Positions 10,392-21,479 of a stretch of DNA of 64,000 bases are shown one piece after another. Each line of letters starts with the position of its first letter. Position 1 is the first letter of the stretch. Made by a program: the position numbers and the translations under genes. The stretch lies in the NCBI GenBank assembly GCA_033439255.1, contig CM065882.1, forward strand, positions 558,001 through 622,000, in the 5' to 3' direction. Under the pieces are notes generated by a model. It ran no database searches. It was given only the letters and a program-made list of their open reading frames with translations, and was not told where the DNA came from. This DNA comes from Hericium rajendrae (lineage: Eukaryota; Basidiomycota; Agaricomycetes; Russulales; Hericiaceae).

Positions 10392-12239
10392 TCAATCGCT
10401 CTCGTCCTCGCCATCTTCATTATCCTGGTCCTCGTCGCTCCCGTCTTCCTCGTCACATTTGTCTTCCTCGTCCTCTTTGACTTCCTCGTCGCTCCCGTCC
10501 TCCCCGTCCTCTTTGTCCTCCTCATCCTCTTTGTCCTCATCGCTCCAGTCCTCCTCATTCTCTTCGTCTTCCTCGTCGCTCCAGTCCTCATTATTCTCCT
10601 CGTCCTCTTCGTCCTTGTCGGAAATATCGGATTCTCCGACAATATCCTTTAGTTCATTCCATTTGACCTCCGGCGCAATTTTTCCTAGTTCTACAATGAG
10701 TTGTTCTCCGGCTCCCTTCCACTTGATGCAGATTGTTTGGATGGTCCTGACCTTCTGACGCGCGGCCAGCTGCTCCAAGAAGGCCTTGAGAAACTCAGAG
10801 CCATCTCCTTGGTCGCCCGCGGTGAGCCTGAGTCCTCGCAGGGTGAGGCTGCACAAGTTCTCAAGGAACGGTGCACCTTCCCGGCGAGCGCGCAGGGTTA
10901 GCGCCAAGCAAAACGCCAGCGTCGCTGGCCGATCACCGTAAAATCGGATTTCGTGTGCTACTCCGCACCGTCCCAGGATGTTGACCCACACTCCTGGTGA
11001 CCAGTGTGTTGCATGTTCCATGTGAGAGTCGGGATCGCAGCCTTCCTGATGTCTGAGATCGAGATGGCGGACACTCTCTATCGGGAGTTCACGACACAAC
11101 GCAGATACGGTGGGCCATGGCAATGCTAATGCACCGGAAGCATATGTCGGATGAGAGAGTTGCAGAGTATATGAGGGTTTAGTCTTCTCCGCACCATTCG
11201 CTGCCCGCGAAATATGGAACACAAAACGTGACTTGTAGGCTTTTAGTGCCAGCGATTGGATTGAGCCTTGCTCTCTTTTCACGTGGGTATGGAAAATGGG
11301 GATAACCCCGTCAGTCAGTTCTTTCTCCGAATACGTATTGCAAACCAAGGTTAGACTGCAGGATGAGGGGATTCTCAGACACGTTATGAAATACGTGCAT
11401 CGTGCCGGTTCGTCCTTGAGCGTTAATGACTTAAGTCTTGGCAAATTCACGATGCTACCGTCGCCTTCAGAAGGAAGACAAAATGTGAGGTCCAAACTCT
11501 GGAGAGCAGGCATCCCACAAAGCCCACTCAGTAAGTGGCAAGATGGTAACTTGTCGGATTCAATCTCGTCTCGGTTGAGTTCCTCGGCGTGCCCTCCAAG
11601 ATCGTCACGGAGGTTGGCCCTGAGGTGTGTCAAATTGTATAGGATCGGGGAAGACCAAGGGATATAAACAGAGCGCAAATCAACGGAGTGAAGCGCAGGT
11701 GCATAATATTGAAGTGTGTTTTCAGGTAGCGCCAGATCTGTCCAGCCATCGTGGGTTATACAGAGATGCTGCAGAACATTGACCGGAGACGCCAGTATCG
11801 CCTGCAAGGTGGGCATCAAGAAATCTGCGTGTTCTGCATAAAGGGAGAAGTCGCGGATACGAGGGATGTGCTTCCAGATCTCTTTTTGGTGAGTCATCAT
11901 AGCGATGCTGTCAAAAGTAATGGAGAGGGGAAGCGATTTTGCTCGCGCAATCGTTTTCCGCAGCCAAGGTCTGCTCAATCCACTTGAGATCTTCGTCCAG
12001 ATGTAGGGATAGTGTAAGGCTGTTTCGCGCCACCTTTTACACACATGGGTTACTTGCAGCCAACCAAGGGGCCTGCGCAAGCTTCTGCGACCCATTTGCG
12101 GAAGGGAATTGGCCGCACACATCAGAAAAATGCGGGAAAGGATTTCTGGGGGAAGGCGGCAAACTGGGGCGAGGGTATTGCGCTCGGTGTGCAGTGCACG
12201 CATGGCCACATACATTTCCCCCAATTCATCGTCTATCAT
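10392..12239 (-). CDS. F-box protein with long acidic C-terminal tail
   Basis: A single exon of 615 aa is counted from the ATG at 12239, just before the F-box. The frame stays open upstream to 12878, but that part lacks F-box similarity and contains a good internal intron (12521-12596, GTAGGT..TTCTAG), so 5' exons may exist. The start begins MIDDELGEMYVAMRALHTERN, a helical leader usual in this family. The F-box follows (APVCRLPPEILSRIFLMC) with its second half GWLQVTHVCKRWRETALHYP. The middle is LRR-like. The last 70 residues are almost entirely Glu, Asp, Lys and Ser, with repeated EDWSDEEDEEN units. It is probably an SCF substrate adaptor; the substrate is unknown. Confidence 0.8.
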   Translation of the reverse strand: MIDDELGEMYVAMRALHTERNTLAPVCRLPPEILSRIFLMCAANSLPQMGRRSLRRPLGWLQVTHVCKRWRETALHYPYIWTKISSGLSRPWLRKTIARAKSLPLSITFDSIAMMTHQKEIWKHIPRIRDFSLYAEHADFLMPTLQAILASPVNVLQHLCITHDGWTDLALPENTLQYYAPALHSVDLRSVYIPWSSPILYNLTHLRANLRDDLGGHAEELNRDEIESDKLPSCHLLSGLCGMPALQSLDLTFCLPSEGDGSIVNLPRLKSLTLKDEPARCTYFITCLRIPSSCSLTLVCNTYSEKELTDGVIPIFHTHVKREQGSIQSLALKAYKSRFVFHISRAANGAEKTKPSYTLQLSHPTYASGALALPWPTVSALCRELPIESVRHLDLRHQEGCDPDSHMEHATHWSPGVWVNILGRCGVAHEIRFYGDRPATLAFCLALTLRARREGAPFLENLCSLTLRGLRLTAGDQGDGSEFLKAFLEQLAARQKVRTIQTICIKWKGAGEQLIVELGKIAPEVKWNELKDIVGESDISDKDEEDEENNEDWSDEEDEENEEDWSDEDKEDEEDKEDGEDGSDEEVKEDEEDKCDEEDGSDEDQDNEDGEDESD

Positions 12240-13137
12240 CTGACGAGCGCGTGTCTCACTGTGGACCTGGTGGGATTCGTCGAGGTGACATGTATGCCGA
12301 ATGTGAGCAAGTCTGGATCGAAGACACGTCAACCAGAAATCCTGGGGGCTGTCAACAAAGACGTTAGGGCTGGCGCATATCGGCGAAGTGTAGAGACCAG
12401 GTCGAACCTCGAGAACGGATGGCTTTGCATCTTGACCTTCCCAGATAGAAAACTGGCGATGCTGCCAAATGAACCTGAGAGCGATATTGGTGGACGATGT
12501 GGATTGACGATGTCGGAATCCTAGAATATCAATGAAGCAGATGTCAAGGCATGCTGTTCGGCGGCACGTTAGACCAAATTGAGACTGAAGACCTACCTTG
12601 GTCCAGGAGAAATGCTCGAAGTAGTGGTCGTACAGGATAAAGAGGGCGAATTGTGCGAGAACCGGGTGCTGAGTAGCAGACAAGGAGGTCCGATTCGCCC
12701 TTCCTGGTAAGGCTATGAATACAAGACACGAGTAAAACACGCGTCGTGCGCGTGAGGATGGGCGCCAATCTGGCGCCTGGCTTCCGCGTCTGGTTTCATG
12801 GTGCAGAAATTTACCTGTGCTCTCTGTGCTGCTAACCTGGACAGGAGGTCTGCTAGGAATGCGGTAGTAGATCTGCATTACTCCCTTGTTAGCCTATCCG
12901 AGTTAGCGTCATTCTTGAAAGCGACTGGAGGAAATACATGTAGGAGGAAAAGAGATTCGTGATGAATCTGGAGAAAGAAGATTTAGAGAAAGACAAGGAT
13001 ATTCGGAAATGATGATGATAAATTGGAAGAGAAGCGGATCCAGTGGCGCAGGAAAATCGGAGGGGCGGCAAGTGTATTACAGTCTTCAGAAGTGACAGAG
13101 ATTCGTGGCGCGGCAGTGTGTAAATCGACGGTGCCGG
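12240..13137. other. Possible 5' exons and intergenic region
   Basis: This stretch lies upstream of the 10392-12239 F-box gene. The minus strand stays open from 12878 to the F-box without a stop, and a plausible 76-nt intron (12521-12596) would change the frame. I could not settle an exon model. The part from 12880 to 13137 shows nothing. Confidence 0.4.
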
Positions 13138-14887
13138 CTAATACATCGCATTGAAAAGACGTGCCATTGACCGTCCCATCCTCGGTTCATCCAGAGCATA
13201 CGGCTCGACATGTTCCCCGTTCCACGTCACGTCCACATTACACTCCGCGAGCTGGCTTGTGATATAGGCCGAATACCCGTTGCAGCGCGCGAAATCAATC
13301 TCGTCGATTGCAGCGTCCTCATACATGTCACGCCTGTATCTGACGAAGGCGAGCAGAACCCTGAGCAGGATCCCGCCGAACATGCGGATTTGATTGCTTT
13401 TGATCACGAGTTTTTTCAGCTTGGGGAGAGGACAGCAGTCGCGGCGAAAAAGATGTAGTCCGCGCCATGCAGGGTCGGCGCTCACCAGAAGCTCCTTCCC
13501 TAGGCTATTCGCATCAGAGACTTTTAGGACCTCAACATCTTTGAAGAGCTCGAGGATAGGGAAGATGACGTGCGAACCACAGAATTCGGGTTCTATATGT
13601 TGGTCCCAGTAGAAATCGAGGGCGACTCCGTCAAAGGGCTCCCAGTCCGGGTCGTAGTACTCGTCTTCGGGCTCCGCTCGTGCACGAAATGAGACAGTTT
13701 CGTCATCCGCGTAGTCCGCCAGGAGTTCGAGAAGCTCTCCGGTGTTGCGAATGAGGGTTTGGACGTGTAAGGCCATGGGCTTGAGAACGCGTTGGATGTG
13801 AGATTCTGTCCAAACATCATCGCTCAAACGGAGCGACAAGTTCAGTGAGTTCAGAGACGGATAGTTGAGTGAATTGAGGATGTCGATGCTCAGCACCGGC
13901 ATGTGGAGTTCAAAATCGAGAATCTCTGTGACATTGTTTGTGATTACTGTCTGGGGAGCGGCCGGATTGAGGGGTTCATTGACTGATATGCTCATTCGAA
14001 GCCGATAGACGTTAGGTAGACGAGCAATCATCCTGAGAGCCCGAGAGATCGATACGGCCCTCATGCTCTCGAGCTCCTGTAATTGTGGTAGAAACGAACA
14101 TGCCTCTGGCAAGAAGATCTCCGAGCTCAGCTCCATGGCAAGAAGACGCGGCGCCGTTTTTGCGAATAACGATGGCATGATAACCACACGAGTGCCATTC
14201 CTGCCGCCTCCCATCAGGCCGAGCTTGAGGCTCTCGAGACGAGGTGCGGCCGCTGTCAATTTGCTCACGAAGTCGAGCATCGGAGCAGTGTCCCCTTCGA
14301 CCTTGAGAGTGCGGATGCGTGCAATATTGCGGATTATAACTTCCGCCACCTCTCGATTGTGCTCTCGCAGCCAGATCTCGATATCCACTGGCCCAGGGGC
14401 GGAGCGTTCGATGAATGTTATTGCCCACTGGCTACGGAGGATTTGATCGACGTTGCTCCAAAGACGGGGATATGATATGGCTGCTTGACGCCAGTGTGAG
14501 CAGACCGCCGTGATTTGAAGCCACCCTTTACCAGCGTGCTCCCACACAGGATGCGGGAGACAAAGGGCGAATATCATCTGCAGGACTTCATTTGGTAGCC
14601 GATTGATGGGCTGGAGGGAATTCCGGCGGTGCTGAAGCCCTTTTATTTCTGTCTGAAGAGATTTAATCTGGGCCAAACGGACAGCAATTGTCCCGTCGAC
14701 TTCCGCGGAGGACTGCCTATAGAAAGTGGAGCCGGAAATTTTAGTAAACCTCGAACAACATAATCCCATGGCGTGTTACTCACATGGTCCAAGGGCCTAC
14801 TGCAATGCAGGTGGCTACTGCACCGGGGCCGGCTCCAGAGCTGCTCGGGCTGCCTTCCAGACGTGGGTCAGTCAGGTAACCAGACAT
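13138..14887 (-). CDS. F-box/LRR-like protein
   Basis: Exons are complement 14784..14887 and 13138..14716, with a 67-nt intron (GTGAGT..CTATAG), giving 560 aa from the ATG at 14887. A second, possibly conserved start is the AT|G codon formed across this intron, which would shorten the protein by 34 residues. The 17355 paralogue has the same arrangement. The leader helix (IKSLQTEIKGLQHRRNSL) precedes the F-box (QPINRLPNEVLQMIFALCLP) and its second half (GWLQITAVCSHWRQAAISYP). An LRR-like hydrophobic array fills the rest. The family typically acts as a Skp1-dependent ubiquitin-ligase adaptor. Neighbouring paralogues suggest local tandem duplication. Confidence 0.85.
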
Positions 14888-15062
14888 GAGTGACCCATTT
14901 AACTGATTACCTTTCAAATTAGAAGAATGCAAGACTTCTGGGCGATATTATGCCCACCGTCAGGCTGAGCTGGGGAGTGTAATGACGAAAACGCGTCCAA
15001 GGTACGCGACAATTCGCGTGGGAGTCACTTGCCGGAACCATCAACGGACCCCCGAGTCCAGA

Positions 15063-15471
15063 GTTTACGGTTTCCGGAAGTGTCTCGACGTTCCCACGCC
15101 TGAGACCGTCCCAACCGTCCCAACCGTCCAGCCGACCGTCCCGCCGCGGGACAGTCTGGACAGTTGCCTTATTCGGACACCTCTCAGAATTGTCCACCAC
15201 GCAGTCCCTTTTTGCGCTCATGCCGGTTGGGGTTGGGATGGGTTGGGTTGGCGGTTGGGTTGGCGGTTGGGTTGGTGGTTAGGTTGGTTGGGTTGGCAGG
15301 TATATTGATTTTTCGAGGGATGTGAGATATTGAGTTTGGGTTAGGGTTGAACAGACCGACCGTCCCAACCGTCCCAACTGTCCACAAATGAATGGCTTAC
15401 TTAAGCAGTTCGGGACGGTTGAGACGGTTGAGACGGTCGAGACGGTTGAGACACTTCTAGAAACCGTAAAC
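15063..15471. mobile_element. MITE-like inverted-repeat element
   Basis: This is a 409-bp non-coding element. Its ends are inverted repeats: GTTTACGGTTTC then GAAGTGTCTC then AC at the left, and the reverse complement with about three mismatches over 26 bp at the right. Both ends continue into subterminal tandem ACCGTCCCA/ACCGTCTCA units. The centre holds a GGTTGGGTTGGC microsatellite (about 15226-15300). It is flanked by imperfect 13-bp direct repeats CCCCGAGTCYAGA at 15050-15062 and 15475-15487. With no ORF, it is probably non-autonomous. The superfamily is undetermined. Confidence 0.65.
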
Positions 15472-15676
15472 CCTCCCCGAGTCTAGACTTGTCACTGCAA
15501 CTAATCAAATCTTCGATTCCTCGTCCGATATGCTACCAATAGCCTAAGAACACTGGTCCAAAAAGCAACACCAGCATGCTGTAGCATTGAGTCCAATAAT
15601 CTAACATGGCTGTTCCAACCGGTGCGCTGTAGCTACAGCTGATACACCCGCGGCCGATACACACAACGGCTACGAT

Positions 15677-17109
15677 TCAATCTCCTTCCCGCCCCCATGT
15701 CACCTTGAGACTATTCTGCAAGGTGCTCGCAGCAGAAGATGATCCCTCGCGATATACAAACTCAATCTCCTGGATTGCGAGGCCGGCCCTCCGACGGTCC
15801 ATAACGAAGTCCCGAATATCCCGCAACAGTTCTCCATCTGGGCAAATCCTGTAGTCCTTGAAGACTAGCTTTCTCAGCAGCGGCAAAAAAACAGGCGGTG
15901 CTGCCAGCATCCATGATCAAGCCCACGGCTGGCTCGTAGCGCTGGGGATTGGCGCATTTGAGAATTTCAAATCGTAACTTGAATGACGGGAAGAAGACGA
16001 GAATCTCGACCGTATAGAAAAATTCAGGATCTGTGGGACGACGGACTCCCGAGTCTGTGAATGGTCCACAATGGCGGAAGCTGACCAGTCAACGTGGATG
16101 GATATACCGGGTGGATCAAGTATTTCTATAGCCCTAGAAATAGCGCGAAAACATAAATACTTGGCATGCCGGCTAAGCTCCACATGGAGTTCCTTGAAAG
16201 CGTCTTCATTTCCTGTGTACTTGGAGTGAACGACTAGAAACTGGCGTCAAGAGTTGGCGGATGCCCTCTGGTCCCCATGTTTGATTGTCGAGCTCGAGGC
16301 CCAGTGTGAGCGATGAAAGGGAAGGAAGTGCGAGACATTGGAAAAGGGATATGCTCTTCATCGGTTTCTCGAGGATCACGTGCAAGACTTTGACAGTTGG
16401 AAGGTGTAGAGGCGAGACAACGACAGATTCGTCACGGTGGTCTAAAAAGCAGAGTAGTTGAAGCCGGTAGGCAGACGTCAATCGAGTCAACTTCCGGCGC
16501 AAGACGGAGATGCTCAACGGATGCAAGCTACAGAACATCTTTAGCTGCAGCAGAAAAGTGAATTTGTCCGGAATAGCGACATGAGAACCGAGCTTCAGAA
16601 TCGTCCAGCGAGATGCTTTCTTGTTGAAAAGCGAGTTCAGAAGCTGAACGCATCGAGTATCGTTCATTGCGTCTGTCAAGACCATCCTGATGTGCTTGAG
16701 CCAAGGAGCCTCGCTCGACATGCACTTGACAAATTTGGGTAATCCGGTCTTGCCTCCTGCAATCCTGAGAATTCGGACGCGAGAGATGTTCTGCAGTAGA
16801 AAACGGGGGAGCTGATACAGAAAGGACCCGGCGCAGAGCGTGCAATGAATGTGATGGCCCATTCCTCCTTAAGGCCTTCCGTGATATTACGCCACAGCAA
16901 AGAGTGGGATATGGCGACCTGACGTCATCGAGAGTAGACAGCGGTGATCTGGATCCAACCGAAGGTCGGCTTTGCCTCGGGTTCTTCGTCAAAGTTAGGA
17001 GGCATTCCGCAAAAATGAGCAGAAGGACTTCGATCGAAAGGCCAGAAATAGGTTGCATGTTGTTTCGGCGCGACTTGAGCTCCCTGGCATACACTTCGGC
17101 GCGACATTG
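15677..17109 (-). pseudogene. Degraded F-box gene
   Basis: Pieces of an F-box protein run along this strand in changing frames. In order they are the leader and F-box (ELKSRRNNMQPISGLS, then IEVLLLIFAECL), then WIQITAVYSR followed by a stop. Next come WRNITEGLKEEWAITFIAR and SAPGPF, then LLQNISRVRILRIAGG in another frame, and a last frame with LLRKLVFKDYRI and LKVTWGREGD. The same landmarks occur in one uninterrupted frame in the gene at 25484-27140, its closest relative in the window. At least three frameshifts and one stop make a functional product unlikely. Confidence 0.75.
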
Positions 17110-17354
17110 TTGGATTCAGTGAGCCATGACTTGAGGAAGATAGCAGTCGCCTCGTTGAAAGTCGAAAAGGTGGATGTACATATAACGAATGGTCGTCGTT
17201 GGATACGTTGAACCTCCGAATCGGCTGGAGACTGGAGTCAAACGAGCGCCCGACAGCGTGAGAATGTCCGCTTTTCCACGAACAGTTCGTGCTGCCATCT
17301 TACTTCCGTGGTTTCTTGATACTAATCAATAACAGTACAATTATTCTCCCCAGT

Positions 17355-18969
17355 CTATCGATGAAGAGTGGACCTAATACCACCGGGTCCCGCGATACCA
17401 CCCCAGCTTACTTTGACCAGGCTCTCCAGGGACGTCGTTAAGTCCTCCGAGACTCCACGGTAGTTGACAAAATGTATCTCCTCAATCTCAGACACGCCTG
17501 CAGCCCGGCGTTTTCTGACAAATTTCAACAGGACGTTGGCCAGCAGCACTTCATGCGTCGGTGACATCTGAGTATCGTTTGCGATCACCAGTTTGCGGAG
17601 GCGAGGCAGAGGTATTTTGTCACCGGCGGAAACATCGTAGAAATCCGGGTTGGTGGCGGCAAGTACCTCACTTTGCACTGACGTAGTGTTTTGGTCTAGT
17701 GCTGTATCGGAGAAATTGAGGACCTCGACGTCAAGGATTCGGAGGGTTTCCACGGAAATGACGAAATGGCGATCCCGCGCGAAGTCGTCCGCTCGCATCC
17801 ATTGGAATTTGAGCGAGAGAGGAACGGTGTCCGTCTCGGCCTCGACGTGGTCCCTGAAAGCCCTGTAGGATATCCATCCCTCATCTGCCTGCCTGATTTC
17901 GAGTTCCCGCAGGGGCCCGATGTTGTCTACAATAGTGCGAACATGCGCAGCGACTGGGGCTACGATCTGCTCGACCTGCGACACTTCCAAAGCTGAGGAC
18001 CCGAGATTAAACACCAACGACAGACTTGTCAGGGAAGGCAGATGAAGTGAATGTATGAAATCTATGCTCGACCTTGAATCCAGGAACTCCATGAAAAGCT
18101 TGGTGACGGTAAGGTTAATGGTGGGCGTCTGCGATCCGTCATCGCCGTTGTCGTGGGAACATTCGAAGTGAAGTCGAAGGTGATCTATGCTGGTCAATCG
18201 AGGGATTATCTGGCGAGCTGCAAACACACAGATTGCCTCATCAACGAATACTCGCAAGTGCGAATATAAGGGCATTGCGAGTGGGAGCTCGACGTCACGG
18301 CTGACGTGTAATTCGCTGAGACGAAATGCCTGTCCCGAAAAAATGTTGCTAGGAATCCTGAGAGATCGTCCGCTACCATAACGCCGACGGTCGACTTGTA
18401 TCACGAAGCGTTCGAGCTGAGGTGCCTCGTGCGTCAACGCAGTGATGAATGGGGACACATTCCACTCATTGCCCTGTATACCAAGGGCCCGAATCCGTGC
18501 GATACTATCCAGCACATCCCCAACGACCTCACGCTGGTGAGGGAATTTGAGTGTAACATTCAAAGGCCTAGGACCGGATCGTCGAAGGAAAGTGGAAACC
18601 CATTCGTTTTCTAGATTTCCTGTGATGCGGCGCCACAGTCTGGAATCCGATAACGCCACCGTGCGCCAGCGAGAACAGACCGCGGTGATTTGAATCCACT
18701 TGGCCGTTGACTTGTCGAACGCGTCTACCACAGGATCGGGAAGACACGCAGCAAATATTAGTCGAAGCACTTCGTCCGGAAGGCGCCAGATAGACTGGAG
18801 CATGTTTCGGCGGACTTTCAGCCCTCTGACTTTAGCTGCGACGTCCTCGATCGTTGACGCGTAGCCTGCGATCGCAACATCGAGCAATGTCTCTGAATCC
18901 CTGTGCCAGAGACAACAATCAATATCGCGATTCAATAAAGCATTCCATTACTCGTTGCGGCACGTACAT
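17355..18969 (-). CDS. F-box/LRR-like protein, start codon split by an intron
   Basis: The coding part is complement 18968..18969 plus 17355..18900, 515 aa. A 67-nt intron (GTACGT..GGCACAG) separates AT from G of the start codon, which then reads M-D-S-E-T-L-L. No other in-frame ATG lies upstream in the open stretch. The leader helix (AAKVRGLKVRRNML) precedes the F-box (QSIWRLPDEVLRLIFAACLP) and its second half (KWIQITAVCSRWRTVALSDS). LRR-like strands fill the remainder. It is a paralogue of the gene at 13138-14887, with an intron of the same length at the matching place. Confidence 0.82.
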
Positions 18970-19489
18970 TCGTATTGTTAAAGCAGAATCTGTTAGGTCG
19001 GTTACTAGCACGTTTAGTCCATAGGACTCTGTCACGGCCCGGGGTTAGATGGGTAGAGTACCTGCAGTGTAACACTAGCACGTCAGTTATGAGAGTACCA
19101 TGTGCTCGTACTGCGTTACTTACGAGCTGAACCCGAACGACGACGACGACAAACTGGTAGAAGGTATGTAGAGGTTCTTGAGAAAGGACCTCTGACTGTG
19201 CAGCGCAGTCGGCGAAACCTCTTGCGCGGAGGCTGTGAGACAGACCCGAAGCCCCTGTTCTGGCGGACCACATCTACTGCGCGACTTCCGCTTGATCCTG
19301 ACCTCATCATTACCAAGACATGGATTCGTGAACCACAGATATGCCGCATCTATGGAGTAAGATATGGATCCAGGATGCCCTCCGAGACCAACGAACGTGA
19401 ATCGACTACAATGATGATGTCTACAGGCATCCTACATCCCGACCACCGGGCGATTGAAATGTGCACATATAACGAGAAAAAGAAAGCTC
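18970..19489. other. Intergenic region between F-box gene and RIT1
   Basis: Both neighbours are on the minus strand, so this holds the promoter and 5' leader of the F-box gene and the 3' UTR of RIT1. Short ORFs here overlap each other with no domain content. Confidence 0.5.
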
Positions 19490-21279
19490 TCAGAGAGACG
19501 GCGACAACAGGAAATCATTAACTCGTTTGAGTGTTGTCCGTGACGGATTTGCCTCCGGTCTAGAAGAAATGATCCACTGCAAGCGCGTCCTGATAGACTC
19601 CTTGCTCGCTAAACAACCCGTGAGCATCAACCAAATTGAAGATCGAACACGAAGAATGACGCACGGGAGACAGCCTTCACAGAGTCTTCGCCGTCAAGAA
19701 GACATTGACCAGACCCATCAAAGAACACCTGCAGGGCGACAAGAGCGACGCCGACGCTCGCGTCTTTCCCTGATTCGCATGCGACGCATATACGCCTGCG
19801 TTGTTTCAGCTGAAGGCCGATGAAGTCCATGGCCTTTGGAAGAATCCCTTTAAGAAACTTGTATTGGCCTTTCTTGCCCGATGGCAGCGTCATGCGCAAC
19901 ACCCTTTTGGCCGCCGGTTCATCAGCATTAGGTTCTGTCGAATCGAGTGAAGGATCATCGTCCGTCGAAGGACAGATTAGAATGAAGGCCATGTCGCTAG
20001 ACGGATCTGCATCAAGGATGGTGCTCGGCACATCCGACAACCTACTAATGAGGATACGACCAGATATTTTGGATATCGGAGTGGGAGGGGAAGGCCAGGA
20101 ATCATGGTGTGTCGAGCTTTGTCGTGACTGAGCAGCTAGATTAGCGACCAGGCCGGGCAAGGCATCTCGGTCTGTGTTTAGGAGCTGCTCCCGGTTCGAC
20201 CAAAATAGTTTTGGGGTCAATCCCTACGTGCATCATTAGCATTCACTTTTACTGTGTCATAGAAATTCCATGTACGTACCATGCTCCAGAGCTCGTGGTC
20301 GTCTCCGGACCCTTGGACATATGAGAACCCATTGGAACGCCGTTCCACGCCTTCGTGCACCTGCTTTGAGGCAGATACGCAGATGATCGGTAAAAATGGC
20401 CGCTTCCTATCCACCGGTGAGCTGACAGACGGGAAAGTTGACGTAGCAGGGGTGATCCACAAAGGACGAAGTGGGTATGGCAGATGCGGTATGTCATACG
20501 ACGAGTTCTAAGCCGCCAAAAGATAATCAGCGGGGTACGACGAGGTAATGCAAAGCAACGTACGGCGAGGTCGCGCGCCCACTGATCCAGCCTCTCCTCA
20601 ATCTGCTCGTGCTCCTGAGTGCTCACAACGCCAGGGGGCGTATATAGCTTGGAATTCCACGACTCATCGTGTAACTCGGGAAAGCGAAGTACAGATGCGC
20701 GGTTGATCACGGAGCACCAGATCGGCACTGTCTTGGACAGTGCATCTGGCATACATTTTCCTGCGCGGGTGGAGTCGACCAGGACGAGACTACCAAAGAG
20801 AACTGTTTAGATTAAAACAGTGGGAGTACGACGGCATGGATCCTCACCCGTTGTGACGAAGAGCAAGGGATATCAGGTGCAAATTGGGTCTTCTGAGGTT
20901 GAAGCTCCAGTTCCTGTAATGGCCATCGGTAGACTTGAAGTATGCTACTTCCCTGCTTGACTATCGAGAAGTTGAGAACAAGCCCAGCGCATATAATCCA
21001 GTTTTATCAGCTAAGAATCTCACCTCATTCGGATCCGTATACCACTCTCCACATCGCAAATTTGCTAGTAAACCCTAACATTAGTCCTTAGCTCCAGATC
21101 TACGGAACAACCAACTGACGAAGAAGGGCCTGAGAAGGATAAGCCTCGCGGACCCGCTTCACGAAGGCGATGTCTTCCTCGATGGAGTGCAGCCGGTTGT
21201 AGAGGTCGAGCGACTCTCGGCGGAGGTGAGCGAGGGCTTCCGTTCGGATATCATTCAACCCCGCATCTTGATATGCCAT
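19490..21279 (-). CDS. RIT1: tRNA A64-2'-O-ribosylphosphate transferase
   Basis: Rit1 adds a phosphoribosyl group to A64 of initiator tRNA-Met, keeping it out of elongation. Seven exons on the complement: 21120..21279, 21024..21064, about 20848..20954, 20564..20789, 20280..20507, about 19680..20223, and about 19490..19608. Two acceptor/donor choices (near 20954 and 19610-19680) are uncertain. Landmarks in order are LLPNLRCGEWYTDP, FKSTDGHYRNWSF, VLVDSTRAGKCMPDALSK, TVPIWCSVINRA, PLWITPATS, GQYKFLKGILPKAMDF and CESGKDASVGVALVALQVFF. The phosphatase-like C-terminus ends in RTRLQWIISSRPEANPSRTT, then RVNDFLL. The product is near the usual length of about 450-510 aa. Confidence 0.92.
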
Positions 21280-21479
21280 TCAGAGAGGTGTGCAAGTTGA
21301 TTTACGAGGCATACGATCGTCCTTCTATAATCACAATAAATCAAGCAGATGAAGACAAGTCACCTGGAAGAGGAGTTGACATGTCAAATCAGGTCGTGGG
21401 AGGAAGGAAGATCACACTTCCTTCCTTCAACGTCGCCAAACCCTCAACGTTCTTGCCATTCAACGTCTGCTACTTGCTA

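Noticed and set aside
15330-15350. GGGTTAGGGTT resembling a telomere repeat
   Set aside because: Only about one and a half units, inside the GGTTGG microsatellite of the inverted-repeat element; not a telomere.
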